Assembly: GCA_963920575.1 (NCBI GenBank)
Contig: OY986970.1
Location: 25,873,869 to 25,937,868, forward strand
Direction: 5' to 3'
DNA: 64,000 bases
Origin: Narthecium ossifragum
Lineage: Eukaryota > Streptophyta > Magnoliopsida > Dioscoreales > Nartheciaceae
In this document: positions 10,387 to 21,206 of the stretch, in pieces
How positions within the stretch are numbered: the stretch's first letter is position 1
Layout: every line of letters starts with the position of its first letter
Notes under the pieces: generated by a model
What the model was told of the DNA's origin: nothing
Seen by the model: the letters and a program-made list of their open reading frames with translations, nothing else
The model's database searches: none
Program-made: the position numbers and the translations under genes

Positions 10387-10404
10387 TCCCCGGCAATGGC
10401 GCCA
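10387..10404 (-). promoter_or_regulatory. Primer binding site, tRNA-Asp type
   Basis: The minus strand reads TGGCGCCATTGCCGGGGA, differing by one base from the usual complement of plant tRNA-Asp. It lies six bases from the LTR edge at 10411. Confidence 0.85.
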
Positions 10405-10410
10405 AAATTT

Positions 10411-10768
10411 TGATGGGACGTGGAAAGTGTCGCGGCTTAACGCGCCCGATCAAAATTACAAATTTATAATCAAACTCCTAACTAACTACCTTTGGGGGTA
10501 GCTAGCGGTGAGTCCGAGTCGAATCCACAGGGAATGCGTAAGGAAACAATTAAACTGCTAACCTCAATCTAAGTGTTCCTACAAGGATAATGAAAGAAAT
10601 GGTTTTTGGGTTTTATGATAAGGAAACTAAGAAAGCATGTAAATGATTCAAGGATAAAAAGAGGTCCTAGGGAATTCCAATCCGGATTAGGCTCAATCGT
10701 AGCTTTCTAATGGATCAAGATGCGCAATCCTATTGAGACACTACAATATCGACTACCTTGTGGCTAAC
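10411..10768 (-). repeat. 5' LTR of the non-autonomous element, interrupted
   Basis: It begins TGATGGGACGTGGAAAG and is collinear with 5426-5755. It breaks at 10768, after TTGTGGCTAAC, where a Tat-type LTR starts. The remaining LTR sequence is not directly continued. A separate right-end piece occurs at 14049-14431. Confidence 0.8.
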
Positions 10769-12698
10769 TGTTCGACAATAAAATCGAGATCTCGGGGGAA
10801 CGAGATTTGTTAATTTTATTGTGATCAAAAGTTTGAATTACATGGTGGGATTTGCGGGAACAACACTCCTGAGTTCCCAACATCATCACAAGCTGCAAAT
10901 CCTCTTTTCCTTGGGAAACTGCATACCGATGATGAGATTGGCAACCCATCAATTACAACCCAAAAGGGAAACCCATGATTAAGGATTCGGGCTTTAAAAT
11001 TCACTACATCCAAAATGAAAAATAAAAAGGGGAAGAAGAAAGGAAATAGAAGGATCTTGGGAGAAGGCTTAAGCCTTCAACCCGCACCTTCGTTGTCGAT
11101 GAAGAACCCTTGAATCTCTTGCTTTGGACTTTTGGTTTGATTGCACGATTTTCAAGGAAATAAATTTCCTTCTTCTATCTCTCGGCGTCTTCAAGGAAAT
11201 AAATTTCCTTCTTCTTCAAGCCTCTTTCGAGCCTTTTCAAGCCCTCTTCAACCTTTTTTTATATTAGCCTTCGTTCACCCTCCTCTCCCTCTATTTATAG
11301 TTGTTAGAAGAGGTTAGGCGGGATTTCCGAAAGTTGAAAAGTTGTTGGTTTGATTCTCACGGCTGAGAGAGTCGCGATTTGAAATGAAAGCAAATCTCCT
11401 CATTTATTAATTTTTTAATACTTTGCAAAACACGTGTGCGTAGGAGGGCTGAGGGGAGATCCAATTTGTTGGAATGTATGGATGTTGCCCCCTCGGAATT
11501 TTTTGTTAACCTACACCCTACTTTATGTTGCTCCCTTGGAACTTTTTCTTAAGCTAAACCCTACTCCAAGTCTCCAATTATATGATGCCATGTCACATCT
11601 TATAATGCTGATGGAAGGCTTGGACGTAGGTATGCACACTTTTATTTAGGTTGGTTGATTTTAGATTTGAATTTTGGTTTGGGAGTTGAGATTTTGGTGG
11701 TTAAGAGGATAGGATTTAGGTAGTTTAGATTTAGGATTGGGCATATCAAATCTATTTGAATTTGAATTCGAATCATGAATTTGAATACTTTGTTCGAATT
11801 TTGAATATTTTTTTGAATGTTCAAATATGTGAATATGTCATAGATAATTTACCCTACTGTCCTTTTTATCGGTCATATATGTTTTTGGACCGAAATACCC
11901 TCAAAGTAGGTAGAGGTGCCTTTACATATTTTTTGGACCATCATACCCCTAGAGGTTTAAAATGACCAAAAATGCCCTTTTTTATATGTCCCTGGTTTAT
12001 GTAGGATGCCTTCAAAACCATTAAAGACTAATTTAGAATGTTCTAGGTGGGTCAAGCCTATATTTGGCTATAACGACCAAAATACCCCTAGAAGGCAAAT
12101 TTTACCGAAATACCCTTTATGCTTCCGGTTTGTGTAAAATGTTATAAAAACCATACAGGGATATTTCTCAGATATTGTAGGGATCCTGAACGTGTAGTTT
12201 GATTAAAATTCCCAAAATACCCCACATCGACCAAAATTATCAAAATGCCTCCGAGTCCTTCTAACTTAAGTAGGATGTTATCCGGATCATGTAAAAGGCA
12301 TGATGGGTTATAAGAGAGAGTCCAAGCATATATTTTGCTTAAATCCCCAAAGTACCCTTGATATGGCAAAATTACCAAAATATCCCTATATCGGCTTAGC
12401 TTTTGTAGGATGCCGTAAAAGCTAGATAGGGTTGTGATATGATATTTATAGAGTTCAGGCATGTATTTTGTTCTGAATTTCTAAAATACCCTTGGGCGGG
12501 TAAAATTACCGGAACATCCTTCATGGCTTCTAGTTTGTGTAAGATACTTTCAAAACCATGAAGGATCACATATAGAGCAGTGTATGTGTGCTCTTTGTAT
12601 GTTTGAACTTGTATTTGTGTTTGAAGCATGTCCGAGGCAAGTAGGGGTAATTTCGTAAATACCCTCAAATTTGACCTTAGTCAAAATTGGTGTCTACA
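10769..12698 (-). repeat. Long LTR of a Tat/Ogre-like gypsy element (3' LTR)
   Basis: The minus strand starts TGTAGACACCAATTTTG at 12698, directly after a purine tract (CGAGGGGGCATC, complement of 12699-12710), and ends TTGTCGAACA at 10769. A start of TGTAGACACC after a G-rich tract is characteristic of Ogre/Tat elements. The LTR is 1.93 kb and holds about five degenerate tandem units (110-150 bp each, 11960-12600) marked by CAAAATACCCCT and a conserved GTTTGTGTAGGATG-like phrase. No ORF in it is credible. Confidence 0.75.
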
Positions 12699-13287
12699 GA
12701 TGCCCCCTCGAGGCCTACGTGAGAAACTTGTGTGATTTGAACACGCAGGGCTCGAAAATAATTTCTTACAGTTTCCTTTTAAATTCGATTTGTTGACATT
12801 TTTTTTTTCAAATTTAGAATCCGACTTTACGTTGATGAGTACGTGGAATCCATGACATCCTTGAATTTGGACATACATGAGGAGTTTATATGAACCCCTT
12901 AAATTAAATTTTGAATGCTCAGCATGGTTATCATGCTTGAATCCATTTCAATTCCAATTTCAATTTCAGCATGGTTATTAGTTGCACAGCTCCAACTTTG
13001 AAATTTCAACTTCAAAAGAAGCAGCTGTACGGATTTTATTTGACATGATCTCCTCCCATTCAATATATTTCTCCGTTGGGCTCTAATTTGTTTCAAATTA
13101 GGATCTGATTTGTTTCAGATTAGGATCTGATTGGCTTCAAATTAGGATAAGCATGCTAACTCTTGTTAGATTTAAATTTAAGCTTATCTTTATCCAAATC
13201 AGATCTTTTTTTTTTCAAATCCTAACAGCAGTTGTATCCTACTCAAAATCAAATTTCCATCCTATGCCTATATATAGGACGTCTACA

Positions 13288-13453
13288 GTATAATATTTTT
13301 ATACTGTTTAGCCAAGGAGTTCATGAGACCCGGACCAAAGGAATATTGATTGAGGAGAAGATGGCGTCCGGTATAATATTTTTATACTGTTTAGCCAAGG
13401 AGTTCATGAGACTCGGACCGAAGGAATATTGACTGAGGAGAAGATGGCGTCCG
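13288..13453. repeat. 83-bp tandem duplication
   Basis: Two copies (13288-13370 and 13371-13453) differ at a few positions only. Each begins GTATAATATTTTTATACTG, itself an imperfect palindrome, and ends AGATGGCGTCCG. Confidence 0.9.
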
Positions 13454-13704
13454 AGCGTGGGGAGAATGACGTCTCCAAGCTCAGGTTTTTTCAATCATCC
13501 AATCTTTTCATCTGATCATCGAGCTTTTTTTGTTTTCATCTCTTTTCTTCTAGATATGTCGCTGGATTGCTGCAGTGGCATTGCGATTTCAAAGATTTCA
13601 CAGTAGTCGCGGGTAAAGCCAACGTCTGTCATTGAAGATCCCTTCTTTTTTTTACTGTGCTGTTGATGGAAGATGCGTCTTTTTCATTACTGTGGATGGC
13701 TGAT

Positions 13705-14045
13705 GAGAGAAGCAACTTGTTACTTCGTGACTTACTGGAGTAACTTGTTATTACTCCGAGATTTTACCGAGAAGCAACTTATTGCTTTGAACCTTGCCGA
13801 CGAGGAGCAATTTATTGCTCTCAGATTTTGCCAACAAGCTTGTTGCTTTGGGGCTTTGCCGACTAGAGCAACTTATTGCTCACAGTTTTTTTTTTCAACG
13901 AGAGCGACTTGTTGCTCGGGATTTTAACGGCGAGAAGCAATTTGTTGCTTTGGGCTTTGCAGAGCAACTAATTGCCCCTAGTTTTGTCCGACGAGGAGCA
14001 ACTTGTTGCTCTGGGATTTTGCCGGCGAGAAGCAATTTATTATCT
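13705..14045. repeat. Array of AGCAACTTGTTGCT palindromes
   Basis: About ten or eleven short inverted repeats of the type AGCAA-(C/T)-TT-(G/A)-TTGCT lie at 25-45 bp intervals. They are linked by a semi-conserved spacer (GGATTTTGCCGACGAG-like). Both arms vary together in several units, for example GAGTAAC with GTTATTACTC. Confidence 0.75.
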
Positions 14046-14048
14046 TTT

Positions 14049-14444
14049 ATACACAGAAGATCGATCTTCTTTTTTTTGCATATTATCTCTTTTGCCATTC
14101 AGCACTGCGCATCGGTACGAAAAATGCCATAACTTCATCTAGAAAACTCGGAATCATGAACCGTAAAATTCTCCAGAAACTAGACTTTCAGAGGTTTCCA
14201 ATCATATATGGCACATTATCTGGTTCTTTCTGAGAAGGTACAGTTTAATCTTTGAAGTTGACCCATATACCTAAATGTGCTCGAATAGGCTCGTTTAGGC
14301 TCCAAAATTGATCTAACTTCTGTTGAGCACTCTTGTACCTGAAGTACCATGAAGATTATTAGAAATACCTTGCTCGAAGACTAATAAAGGTAAATTAAGG
14401 GGTTAATTTATGTACTTTTCACGTCTTATCACACCCCCTAACTT
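14049..14444 (-). repeat. Right-end fragment of the 5426-7047 LTR family plus purine tract
   Basis: 14049-14431 matches 6660-7047, ending CACGTCTTATCA. It is followed by the same first 13 internal bases (CACCCCCTAACTT) as after the left LTR, then diverges at 14445. It is thus the 3' LTR end plus purine tract of a second copy, not the continuation of the LTR broken at 10768. Confidence 0.75.
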
Positions 14445-15816
14445 CAGGGGACTCACACACCCCCTGGTTCAATCACAAACCACACACAGACTTAAACAGA
14501 TATAATAACATTATATCTAAGATAAGATTAAAATAATCAGGTCATTGAAATCAAACCAATTCTACAACAAACCTCAAAAATTCCTATCTTTCAATCTAGC
14601 CGTCCAATCGAAATGAAACCTTATATGCCCACTAAACGCCATACCCCGAATCACATACCCAAAAATCAGATCGATGGGATAAAAGAAAATTGATGAAAAC
14701 CTATAATTTTGGTTAAATCTCAGATCGGATTAACCCAATAAAATCCTTTTGAAACTAACTTGGATTTAAACCAAACTTTTCATATCGCATATAAATATCA
14801 CTAAGATCATCCCCTCCAAAAATCAGATCCATTTAACAAAGAAAAACCACTTAATTACACTAATTAAGATGACTGCCCTGTTTCAGCACAGACAGCTCAT
14901 TTAATTCACCAGAAAAGGTATGTAAATCGAAAAATCATGAAACTAGTTGAAAATAAAATCTAACTCACAGATCTACAACTTTCATTCAGAAGACCAACTT
15001 TGATCACACACGTACAACTCGAAAATCACATTAGAACACCTCTGTTCTAATTAAACCAGGAAATCCGAAAATAGGATATGGAAAACTTACTTAAATTCAT
15101 ATCAAATCAAAACCAAATCCTACCAAACTTTAATCAGGTGATAATCAAGCTACCAAGCATCAACTAGCATACTTTAATTGAAGAACAGTCAATTAAATCC
15201 ACGAAGAACACCTAATCTAAGGGTTAATGTTGAAACCTACCAAACTACGCTAATCCATGTTTGATTTTCAATCAAACCGTCCAAGGAGGTTGTAGATCTC
15301 TTCCTCTAGCTCCTGGCAAGCCTCCGAAGCCGTTGGATCAAGCTCCCAACGAGAATTTCTAAGGTAGGAGGAGAGGAGAAGAAAAACTAGAAAAACAGAG
15401 GGGTCTCGAGCTACTTATAGGCTTGAGTCCGATCGCTCGGTCCACAGACTGACCTGTCGGACTAGGTCAGTTCACATCCTTATCTGGACGCATCAGCCTC
15501 ATCCGGACACGTCAGCCGCGTCCTTATCCGAACAACCGACACAGGTCTGATCGATCGCTCTCTGAAGCGACCGATCGGACAAGGGTCGCCAACTATCCTA
15601 AAGACATCTTTCGCGCGCCCGAGCTTAGATCTTTCGATGCCAAGCCCGCCTAAGGTTCTAACAAGCACATAAATCAAACATAGGGCTGTGTGTGCACACG
15701 CAGGTGTGAAACAAACCGACAAGGTTCAATCCACCGAATTGCCCTTGTGGTCCATAACGAGCTATGGGCTAGACTCAGACGGTTGACTCAGGAGTAGAGG
15801 GACATGTCCTCACACA
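14445..15816 (-). repeat. Probable LTR-type sequence, family not recognised
   Basis: There are no protein motifs. On the minus strand it begins TGTGAGGACATGTCCC near 15814. It has a palindrome pair (GATCGATCG...CGACCGATCGG, about 15548-15582) and a TATA-like CTATAAGTAGC near 15415. A leader-like pyrimidine-rich tract follows. This layout resembles the LTR at 30754. It joins LINE coding sequence at about 15816. The far end is not defined and no target duplication was found. Confidence 0.4.
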
Positions 15817-15978
15817 TTCCATAAAAAATTGCAAGCTAAGAACACCATATTGCTGAGAACGGATGCCATGACATGTGTTGCCATGAACGAATGGGTTGGT
15901 AGAGCTTGGAGGATGGACTGGATAAGAGTGACTCGACCGGCCCCGACCAGATTCAGAGAACTCCATCCATTGAGTTTT
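15817..15978 (-). pseudogene. LINE reverse transcriptase, distal fragment
   Basis: The minus-strand reading is NGWSSLNLVGAGRVTLIQSI, then PTHSFM and ending ACNFLWN. This is the segment after the RT domain in plant L1-type LINEs (pattern KLxxWKxxxLSxAGRxxLI). It continues the reading that ends at 33142 on the other side of the chromovirus. The shared GTTTT at 15974-15978 is the target duplication. It is truncated at 15817. Confidence 0.85.
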
Positions 15979-16796
15979 TGTGAGGGCCCATCCCTCAGAC
16001 CTGACTCGACCACGTGGGTCGAGAGCCGGTTTCCTGTTGATTTGGTTCCGCGTCGGGCACGATTGGGCGATCGTGTGGCGGTTTTGGACCTCGGGGGCAT
16101 TTTGGTAATTATGTCCTCTGGTGGTCGGTTTCACACCCGCGTTCCACACACTGACTTTGATTGATGTATGTGTTTGATTAGATCCCTAGGGTGAGTCCGA
16201 TCGGAGGATCGGAGCTCGATCGGGAAAGATCGATTTGGACGGCTGAGATAGATTTGGAATTTCTATATAAGGCCTGTCTCTTTCTTCTCTTTCCTTCTCT
16301 TCTTCTCCTGTCGTTTTCTCCTCTCTCTCTCCTTCGGCTGAGCTAGGGTTGGAGACTTCGGCTTTCGGAGCTTGGATCTTGGCGGCTCGGCTGGTGGCAC
16401 GCGTGGAGGAGCTACCCTACTTGCTCAAGTAGGTGTTTCTACCTCGATCCTTGGATCGGGTTCTCCTAGGATAAGTTTTATGAACTTTCGCTGTAGGAAT
16501 ACTTGTTAGAATGTTGTGTGGATGAATGCATGTGTAGTATAGCTTGTTTCCAGTATTCCTATCAGTGGATTTCCGTATTCGAACGGTTGGTTTCCGTATT
16601 ATGGCCGTTTTGTCGGTTTTTGTCCATTTGGACCTAGATAGGAGATATAACCGTCAAAATCTGGATTTCTTCATTCCATTAGCTTTGCCATCGTTAAATA
16701 CACTTGCTTACAAAATCTCATTTAATTCCAACATGATTTGATACTTCAAATCTAAAGAAATGGATTTCCGGCACTGTTCCGATGAACTGTGCCAAG

Positions 16797-17155
16797 GCTC
16801 GACGGTTGATCAGTGCATCGACCGTCAAGTGTTGTTTTACCCTTTCTAGGCCTGACGGTCGACCGTCGCATCGACCGTCGGGCTCTGTCGGGATTTTGGG
16901 CTCCCACGGTCGATGGATCGATCGACCGTGGGATCTTCTCCTTTTCGCCATTTACCTGACGGTCGACCGTCGGATCGACCGTCGCATCGACCGTCAGGCG
17001 TTGTTTGGTTTTGGGCTTCTCAGGGTCGATGGGTGGATCGACCGTCACCCTGGGTTTTCTTCGCATGGGTCTCACGGTCGATCGCCGGATCGACCGTGGC
17101 ATCGTCCGTGGCCTCTCGGTCGATCTCCGGATCGACCGTGACATCGTCCGTGACC
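16797..17155. repeat. Palindrome array of the ACGGTCGA / TCGACCGT type, 5' LTR
   Basis: Seven or so inverted-repeat modules of the form ACGGTCGA-n6-TCGACCGT recur every 35-60 bp, each embedded in partly matching flanks. The same array occurs in the 3' LTR (31572-31918) with one unit fewer. A related array appears in the unrelated solo LTR at 27764-28115. Confidence 0.85.
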
Positions 17156-17192
17156 CTTTGAACTTGGTTTTCAGGTATTTCTTGGATGGTTT

Positions 17193-18045
17193 TGATACGA
17201 GGTCGAACAGAGCCATTCCAAGAAGGGACCCACGTCCTTGCTTGGATGGGCCCACGCCAAGGAGTTGGCTGCACCCAAGTCCCTTTGGGCGTTCTAAGCT
17301 CAGCCGGCCAAAGGAATCCTATTCCTAGTTGGTTTGCTTAGTTAGATGATTTCCTAGTTAGTAGTTATCTTGATTGAGTCAGTTTCCTACTTTGAGTTCA
17401 GTTTATGATTTGCTTTATTAGTTCCTATTAAGAGTCCTAGTAATCAGGAAGTTTGAGTTATGATTGAGTCTTAGTAGGAAGGTATGGTTACTTGCTGATT
17501 AAAGCAAGGTAGTTCTCTAGTTGTAGTAGAACTCTCTTGAGGCCTTTATAAAAGGACCTCCATAGCTTGTAATTATGCATGGACGAATTTATGAGAGTTA
17601 TTATTTAGTAGAGATAAATCCCAGGAGTAGAAGTAATATAGGAGTGGCTATAACTTAGTTTCCACAAAAATCCACCAGCCACCTACTTCTCTCTCTACAG
17701 CCGGATTCTTCTCCACCTGCCGGCCACTATCATCACCGCCGCTACCAGCCACCTCCGCCATCCAACCCCAAGTCCCCGGCGTCTCCTTGGCTGCCGTGCT
17801 TCCCTCCACCACGTTCTCCAAGGCTTGGATCTCCAAGAGAAGCCAGCCAACCCTAGAGGAGCTGCAAGGTATCCCTCTTCTCATCCATCTCCTCCTCTAG
17901 TCTTCGCCTTCCTCATCGAATACCTAGGGTCCTTCTCCTAAAACCCTAAAGGTATCTCTCGACCTAGCCCTAGATTTGGCTAAAAAGGATCTGAGATAAG
18001 GCAAGAGACCCGGTACGAAAGCCCTTGAGAAGGTGCATCGTATCA
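17193..18045 (+). repeat. 5' LTR of the proline-rich element
   Basis: 853 bp, with a TATA-like CTTTATAAAAGGACC near 17544. It is the same length as the 3' copy and shows only scattered substitutions against it. Confidence 0.92.
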
Positions 18046-18048
18046 ACT

Positions 18049-18060
18049 TGGCATCAGAGC
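18049..18060 (+). promoter_or_regulatory. Primer binding site of the proline-rich element
   Basis: TGGCATCAGAGC lies three bases after the LTR. It differs from the usual iMet site TGGTATCAGAGC at one base. Confidence 0.8.
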
Positions 18061-18107
18061 TACGTTCCGACGACTGTGTCGCCTAAGGGCTTCTAGAAGC
18101 TTCTCTG

Positions 18108-19562
18108 ATGGCAGGAGTACCAGGCCCACATCATTATCCCTTACCTTCATCATCATCCCTACGGAACCCTAACCCTAACCAACCTCCTGTCCCTACCTAT
18201 AATCCGGCCTATCACTCACCTTACACTCCGCCTGCCTATGAACCGAGCCAGTATCCAAACCTTGAGCCCTCTATCCATCCCTCACCCATACCTGGCCCCA
18301 CTACCCTTTCTCCGCCACCATACTAGCAGCCTATGCCACCTCCCTACGCACCGTACAACCCTAGTCTTCCCTACAATCCATCACCACCGTATCAGCCATT
18401 ACCTACTCCCTACAACCAACCCAAACCTACAAACACCAATGGCTATTTGAGTACAACTTGGACTTCGAATCCTACTGGAACTAGGATTACAAATCCTGCT
18501 CCAACTAGGAATCTGAGTCAAACTCAGAGTACGACTTGGACTCAAAATCCTACTGAAACTAGGATTACAAATTCTACTCCAACTAGGAATCCTAGTCAAA
18601 CTTGGAGTACTACTTACCCTACCGTTGAACAATGGAAGGAAGCTGTACAAAGTTGGAGCCCTCTATCTTACCCTTCTGTAGAACAGTGGGAAGCAATGAT
18701 CAAACGATATTCTCCTACGAATCTGTCAAGCCCTACCAGAGTTCAGATTTCCAGAGGAAATCCCATTCTAGCTACAATTTGGGTTGCAAAACCTAAACCT
18801 AGCTCTACCTGTATTAGGACTCCTCATACTCCACCTACCCCTGAGCTTCCCCTTGACCCAACCCATGAACAACACTCGCTGCCCCCTTACCCAACCACAC
18901 CACATCTCAGCCCAGTCAACATCCATGAAGCTGCAGCCACCGACCTCACCTTTGTTGAAGAACTCCCCACACCATGTAACCTCCACCAAGGTCCCCCTCA
19001 AAGCCACCCAACCTCTCCACCCATAGCCATTCCATGTACAAACCTACTGGCTCTCAACTCCATCATTCCCCACTCCGACGACAATCCTGAAGGAAGTCAC
19101 GGTCTACCTCTGCCCAAGACTACTACCCTGACCTCCTACAGCCCACTGAAGGATCTTCTGCGGCAACAAAGGCCGTCCCCTAAACCTCCTGACCCCTTCC
19201 TCGACATTACCAAGCCCGGCTCCAAACCCCAACCACCAGAACCGACACCCATCCAGATTCACCCTATTGGGTCAAACCCCCATCCTCTCATCCTCCCTTC
19301 TCCATGGGATCCAAACCCTGATGAACATCCCTTACCGGCGACCAAGTTCAGTTCCCTCTCAGTTGCCAGAGCCACTCAGCTATCTGATCAGATCAAATCA
19401 AATCACTACGGTTTGAACCTGATCAAACTCCGACTCCATCACCTACAATTGGTCGAGTCAGATTGCAGCTTACAAGACTTGGTCATATTCCATCCACGCA
19501 CAACCAGGTTTGGTTACACCAACCAGATCCGACCAAGCTCAGATCAGACCAGGCTAAGTTAG
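18108..19562 (+). CDS. Proline-rich ORF1 of unknown function, one in-frame TAG
   Basis: A 485-codon reading starts MAGVPGPHHYPLP. It is interrupted only by TAG at 18324-18326 and ends TAG/TTAG after RPSSDQTRLS. The first ~100 residues are Pro/Tyr-rich (PPYAPYNPSLPYNPSPPYQP). Next come two tandem units of about 33 residues (TTWTSNPTGTRITN ... PTRNLSQT) and two copies of a YP-(T/S)-VEQW-(K/E)-A motif (PTVEQWKEAVQSWSPLSY, PSVEQWEAMIKRYSP). A long Pro-rich, low-complexity tail follows. It lacks any zinc knuckle, DTG or RT motif. I do not recognise the family. It occupies the gag position and could be a structural protein that is packaged by a partner, or a captured host sequence. The single stop may be a sequencing difference, a mutation or a readthrough site. 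Confidence 0.5.
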
Positions 19563-19568
19563 ACTCAA

Positions 19569-20353
19569 TTGGATGCAGCCAGAATCAATCCGGCTAGATC
19601 TGATTGCAGCCAGCCAAGCTCCATCAAGCTCAGTCAAACTGAACCTAATCAAGATCCAAATAGTGCAGAAGAAGCGTGGCCCAGCCGACTTCACTTCAGA
19701 CTGGGCCAAAGCGAGCTTGACTCAATATCAAGCCAAGACCCTGCACATCCGACCAGGCCATGGAGATCAGATCCCGTCCTTTGGTCATGGACGACACTAC
19801 TCATGGGACGTGACGAGGATGATCCAGGAGAACCATTGAAGATCCCATGCTTGGGGCCAACTGAACCATCAGATCGTCCCCCAGATGCTCCGTCCTCGGC
19901 ACGACTGTATTCAGCTGCCACATTGGGTCTACTTCCACCTTGGAAGGACTCGATTCGAGTTGATTTAGTCTTTGACCCAGGAAGCCAGCTACTAAGGACA
20001 CACCACTGCCGATCTATGGCCGTCCTTTACTTCAAGGAGTTCCAGCGACCCCCGGATATGCCTAAGTTTCAGCTCCCTCCTTCTAGACCGGCAGCATGGC
20101 TCTTTGATTCACCGATCCGGTTACCACCTGATCCACCATGGGTGCGACCAGGGTTCTCACCAGCTGCATGGCCCCCTGATTCAATGGCCCAGTTACCATT
20201 AGATCCACCATGGGCCAGACCGGGATTCTCATCGCCGAGTACAGAGCAACAGTTGCGGTCCAGCCACATCACTCCGGTTAGAGAAGAGAAGAGCCCTCTT
20301 TCCTCATCACATTCAGGCCTTGAGGACAAGGCCAATTTCGAAGGGAGGAGGGA
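19569..20353 (+). CDS. ORF2 of the proline-rich element, unknown function
   Basis: The open frame directly follows ORF1 and continues into the 3' LTR (stop at 20489). The element-specific part ends near GLEDKANFEGRRDD, a phrase that resembles the region just before the 3' LTR in many plant gypsy elements (LEDKxxFxGxGxD). Residues around 20088-20230 hold a tandem pair of about 24 residues (PAAWLFDSPIRLPPDPPWVR and PAAWPPDSMAQLPLDPPWAR). There are no catalytic motifs. It may be the C-terminal part of the same ancestral reading as ORF1. Confidence 0.4.
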
Positions 20354-21206
20354 TGATACGAGGTCGAACAGAGCCATTCCAAGAAGGGACCCACGTCCTT
20401 GCTTGGATGGGCCCATGCCAAGGAGTTGGCTGCACCCAAGTCCCTTTGGGCGTTCTAAGCTCAGTCGACCAAAGGAATCCTATTCCTAGTTGGTTTGCTT
20501 ACTTAGATGATTTCCTAGTTAGTAGTTATCTTGATTGAGTCAGTTTCCTACTTTGAGTTCAGTTTATGATTTGCTTTATTAGTTCCTATTAAGAGTCCTA
20601 GTAATCAGGAAGTTTGAGTTATGATTGAGTCTTAGTAGGAAGGTATGGTTACTTGCTGATTAAAGCAAGGTAGTTCTCTAGTTGTAGTAGAACTCTCTTT
20701 AGGCCTCTATAAAAGGACCTCCATAGCTTGTAATTATGCATGGACGAATTTATGAGAGTTATTATTTAGTAGAGATAAATCCTAGGAGTAGAAGTAATAT
20801 AGGAGTAGCTATAACTTAGTTTCCACAAAAATCCACCAGCCACCTTCTTCTCTCTCTACAGCCGGATTCTTCTCCACCTGCCGGCCACTATCATCACCGC
20901 CGCTACCAGCCACCTCCGCCGTCCAACCCCAAGTCCCCGGCGTCTCCTTGGCTGCCGTGCTTCCCTCCACCACGTTCTCCAAGGCTTGGATCTCCAAGAG
21001 AAGCCAGCCAACCCTAGAGGAGCTGCAAGGTATCCCTCTTCTCATCCATCTCCTCCTCTAGTCTTCGCCTTCCTCGTCGAATACCTAGGGTCCTTCTCCT
21101 AAAACCCTAAAGGTATCTCTCGACCTAGCCCTAGATTTGGCTAAAAAGGATCTGAGATAATGCAAGAGACCCGGTACGAAAGCCCTTGAGAAGGTGCATT
21201 GTATCA
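20354..21206 (+). repeat. 3' LTR of the proline-rich element
   Basis: The 853-bp copy is followed by target duplication GGTTT. The chromovirus LTR resumes at TGATGGGGGATTAG. Confidence 0.92.

Larger units (their letters stand above)
5426..10768 (-). mobile_element. Non-autonomous Ty3/gypsy-like LTR element
   Basis: The minus-strand element has its 5' LTR at the right (from 10411) and its 3' LTR at the left (5426-7047). A primer binding site for tRNA-Asp lies at 10387-10404, and a purine tract (complement of CACCCCCTAACTT) at 7048-7060. The PBS type is usual for Tat-lineage gypsy elements. The 3.3-kb internal region shows no reverse transcriptase, integrase or RNase H, only a gag-like start, an oppositely oriented segment and an acidic ORF. 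The right LTR is broken at 10768 by another LTR, and the left LTR lacks its first ~28 bp. Confidence 0.7.
12699..14048 (-). mobile_element. Truncated internal region of the Tat/Ogre-like element
   Basis: The region follows the purine tract and contains no gag or pol. It includes an 83-bp tandem duplication and an array of short palindromes, then stops where another LTR fragment starts. The 5' LTR of this element is not present, so it is a 5'-truncated remnant. Confidence 0.55.
17193..21206 (+). mobile_element. Non-autonomous LTR retrotransposon with a proline-rich ORF
   Basis: Two 853-bp LTRs (17193-18045 and 20354-21206) are almost identical, so insertion is recent. Both begin TGATACGAGGTCG and end TATCA. 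The target duplication is GGTTT (17188-17192, 21207-21211). A PBS-like TGGCATCAGAGC lies at 18049-18060. The 2.3-kb internal region has no gag, protease, RT or integrase motif. It carries one long proline-rich reading and a second ORF reaching the 3' LTR. The element lies in the chromovirus 5' LTR. Confidence 0.92.

Noticed and set aside
16797..17155. Regular repeats that could resemble a CRISPR array
   Set aside because: Units are palindromes of variable spacing inside an LTR of a plant element. There are no unique spacers and no cas genes.
17648..17884. Minus-strand ORF in the LTR at 17648-17884 (also 20809-21045)
   Set aside because: The same ORF appears in both LTR copies because the LTRs are nearly identical, and it crosses the 5' leader region. 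There is no domain and the likely transcript runs the other way.
18170..18185. Telomere-like CCCTAACCCTAACC
   Set aside because: Only two units, inside the proline-rich ORF (NPNPNQ). It is not a telomeric tract.
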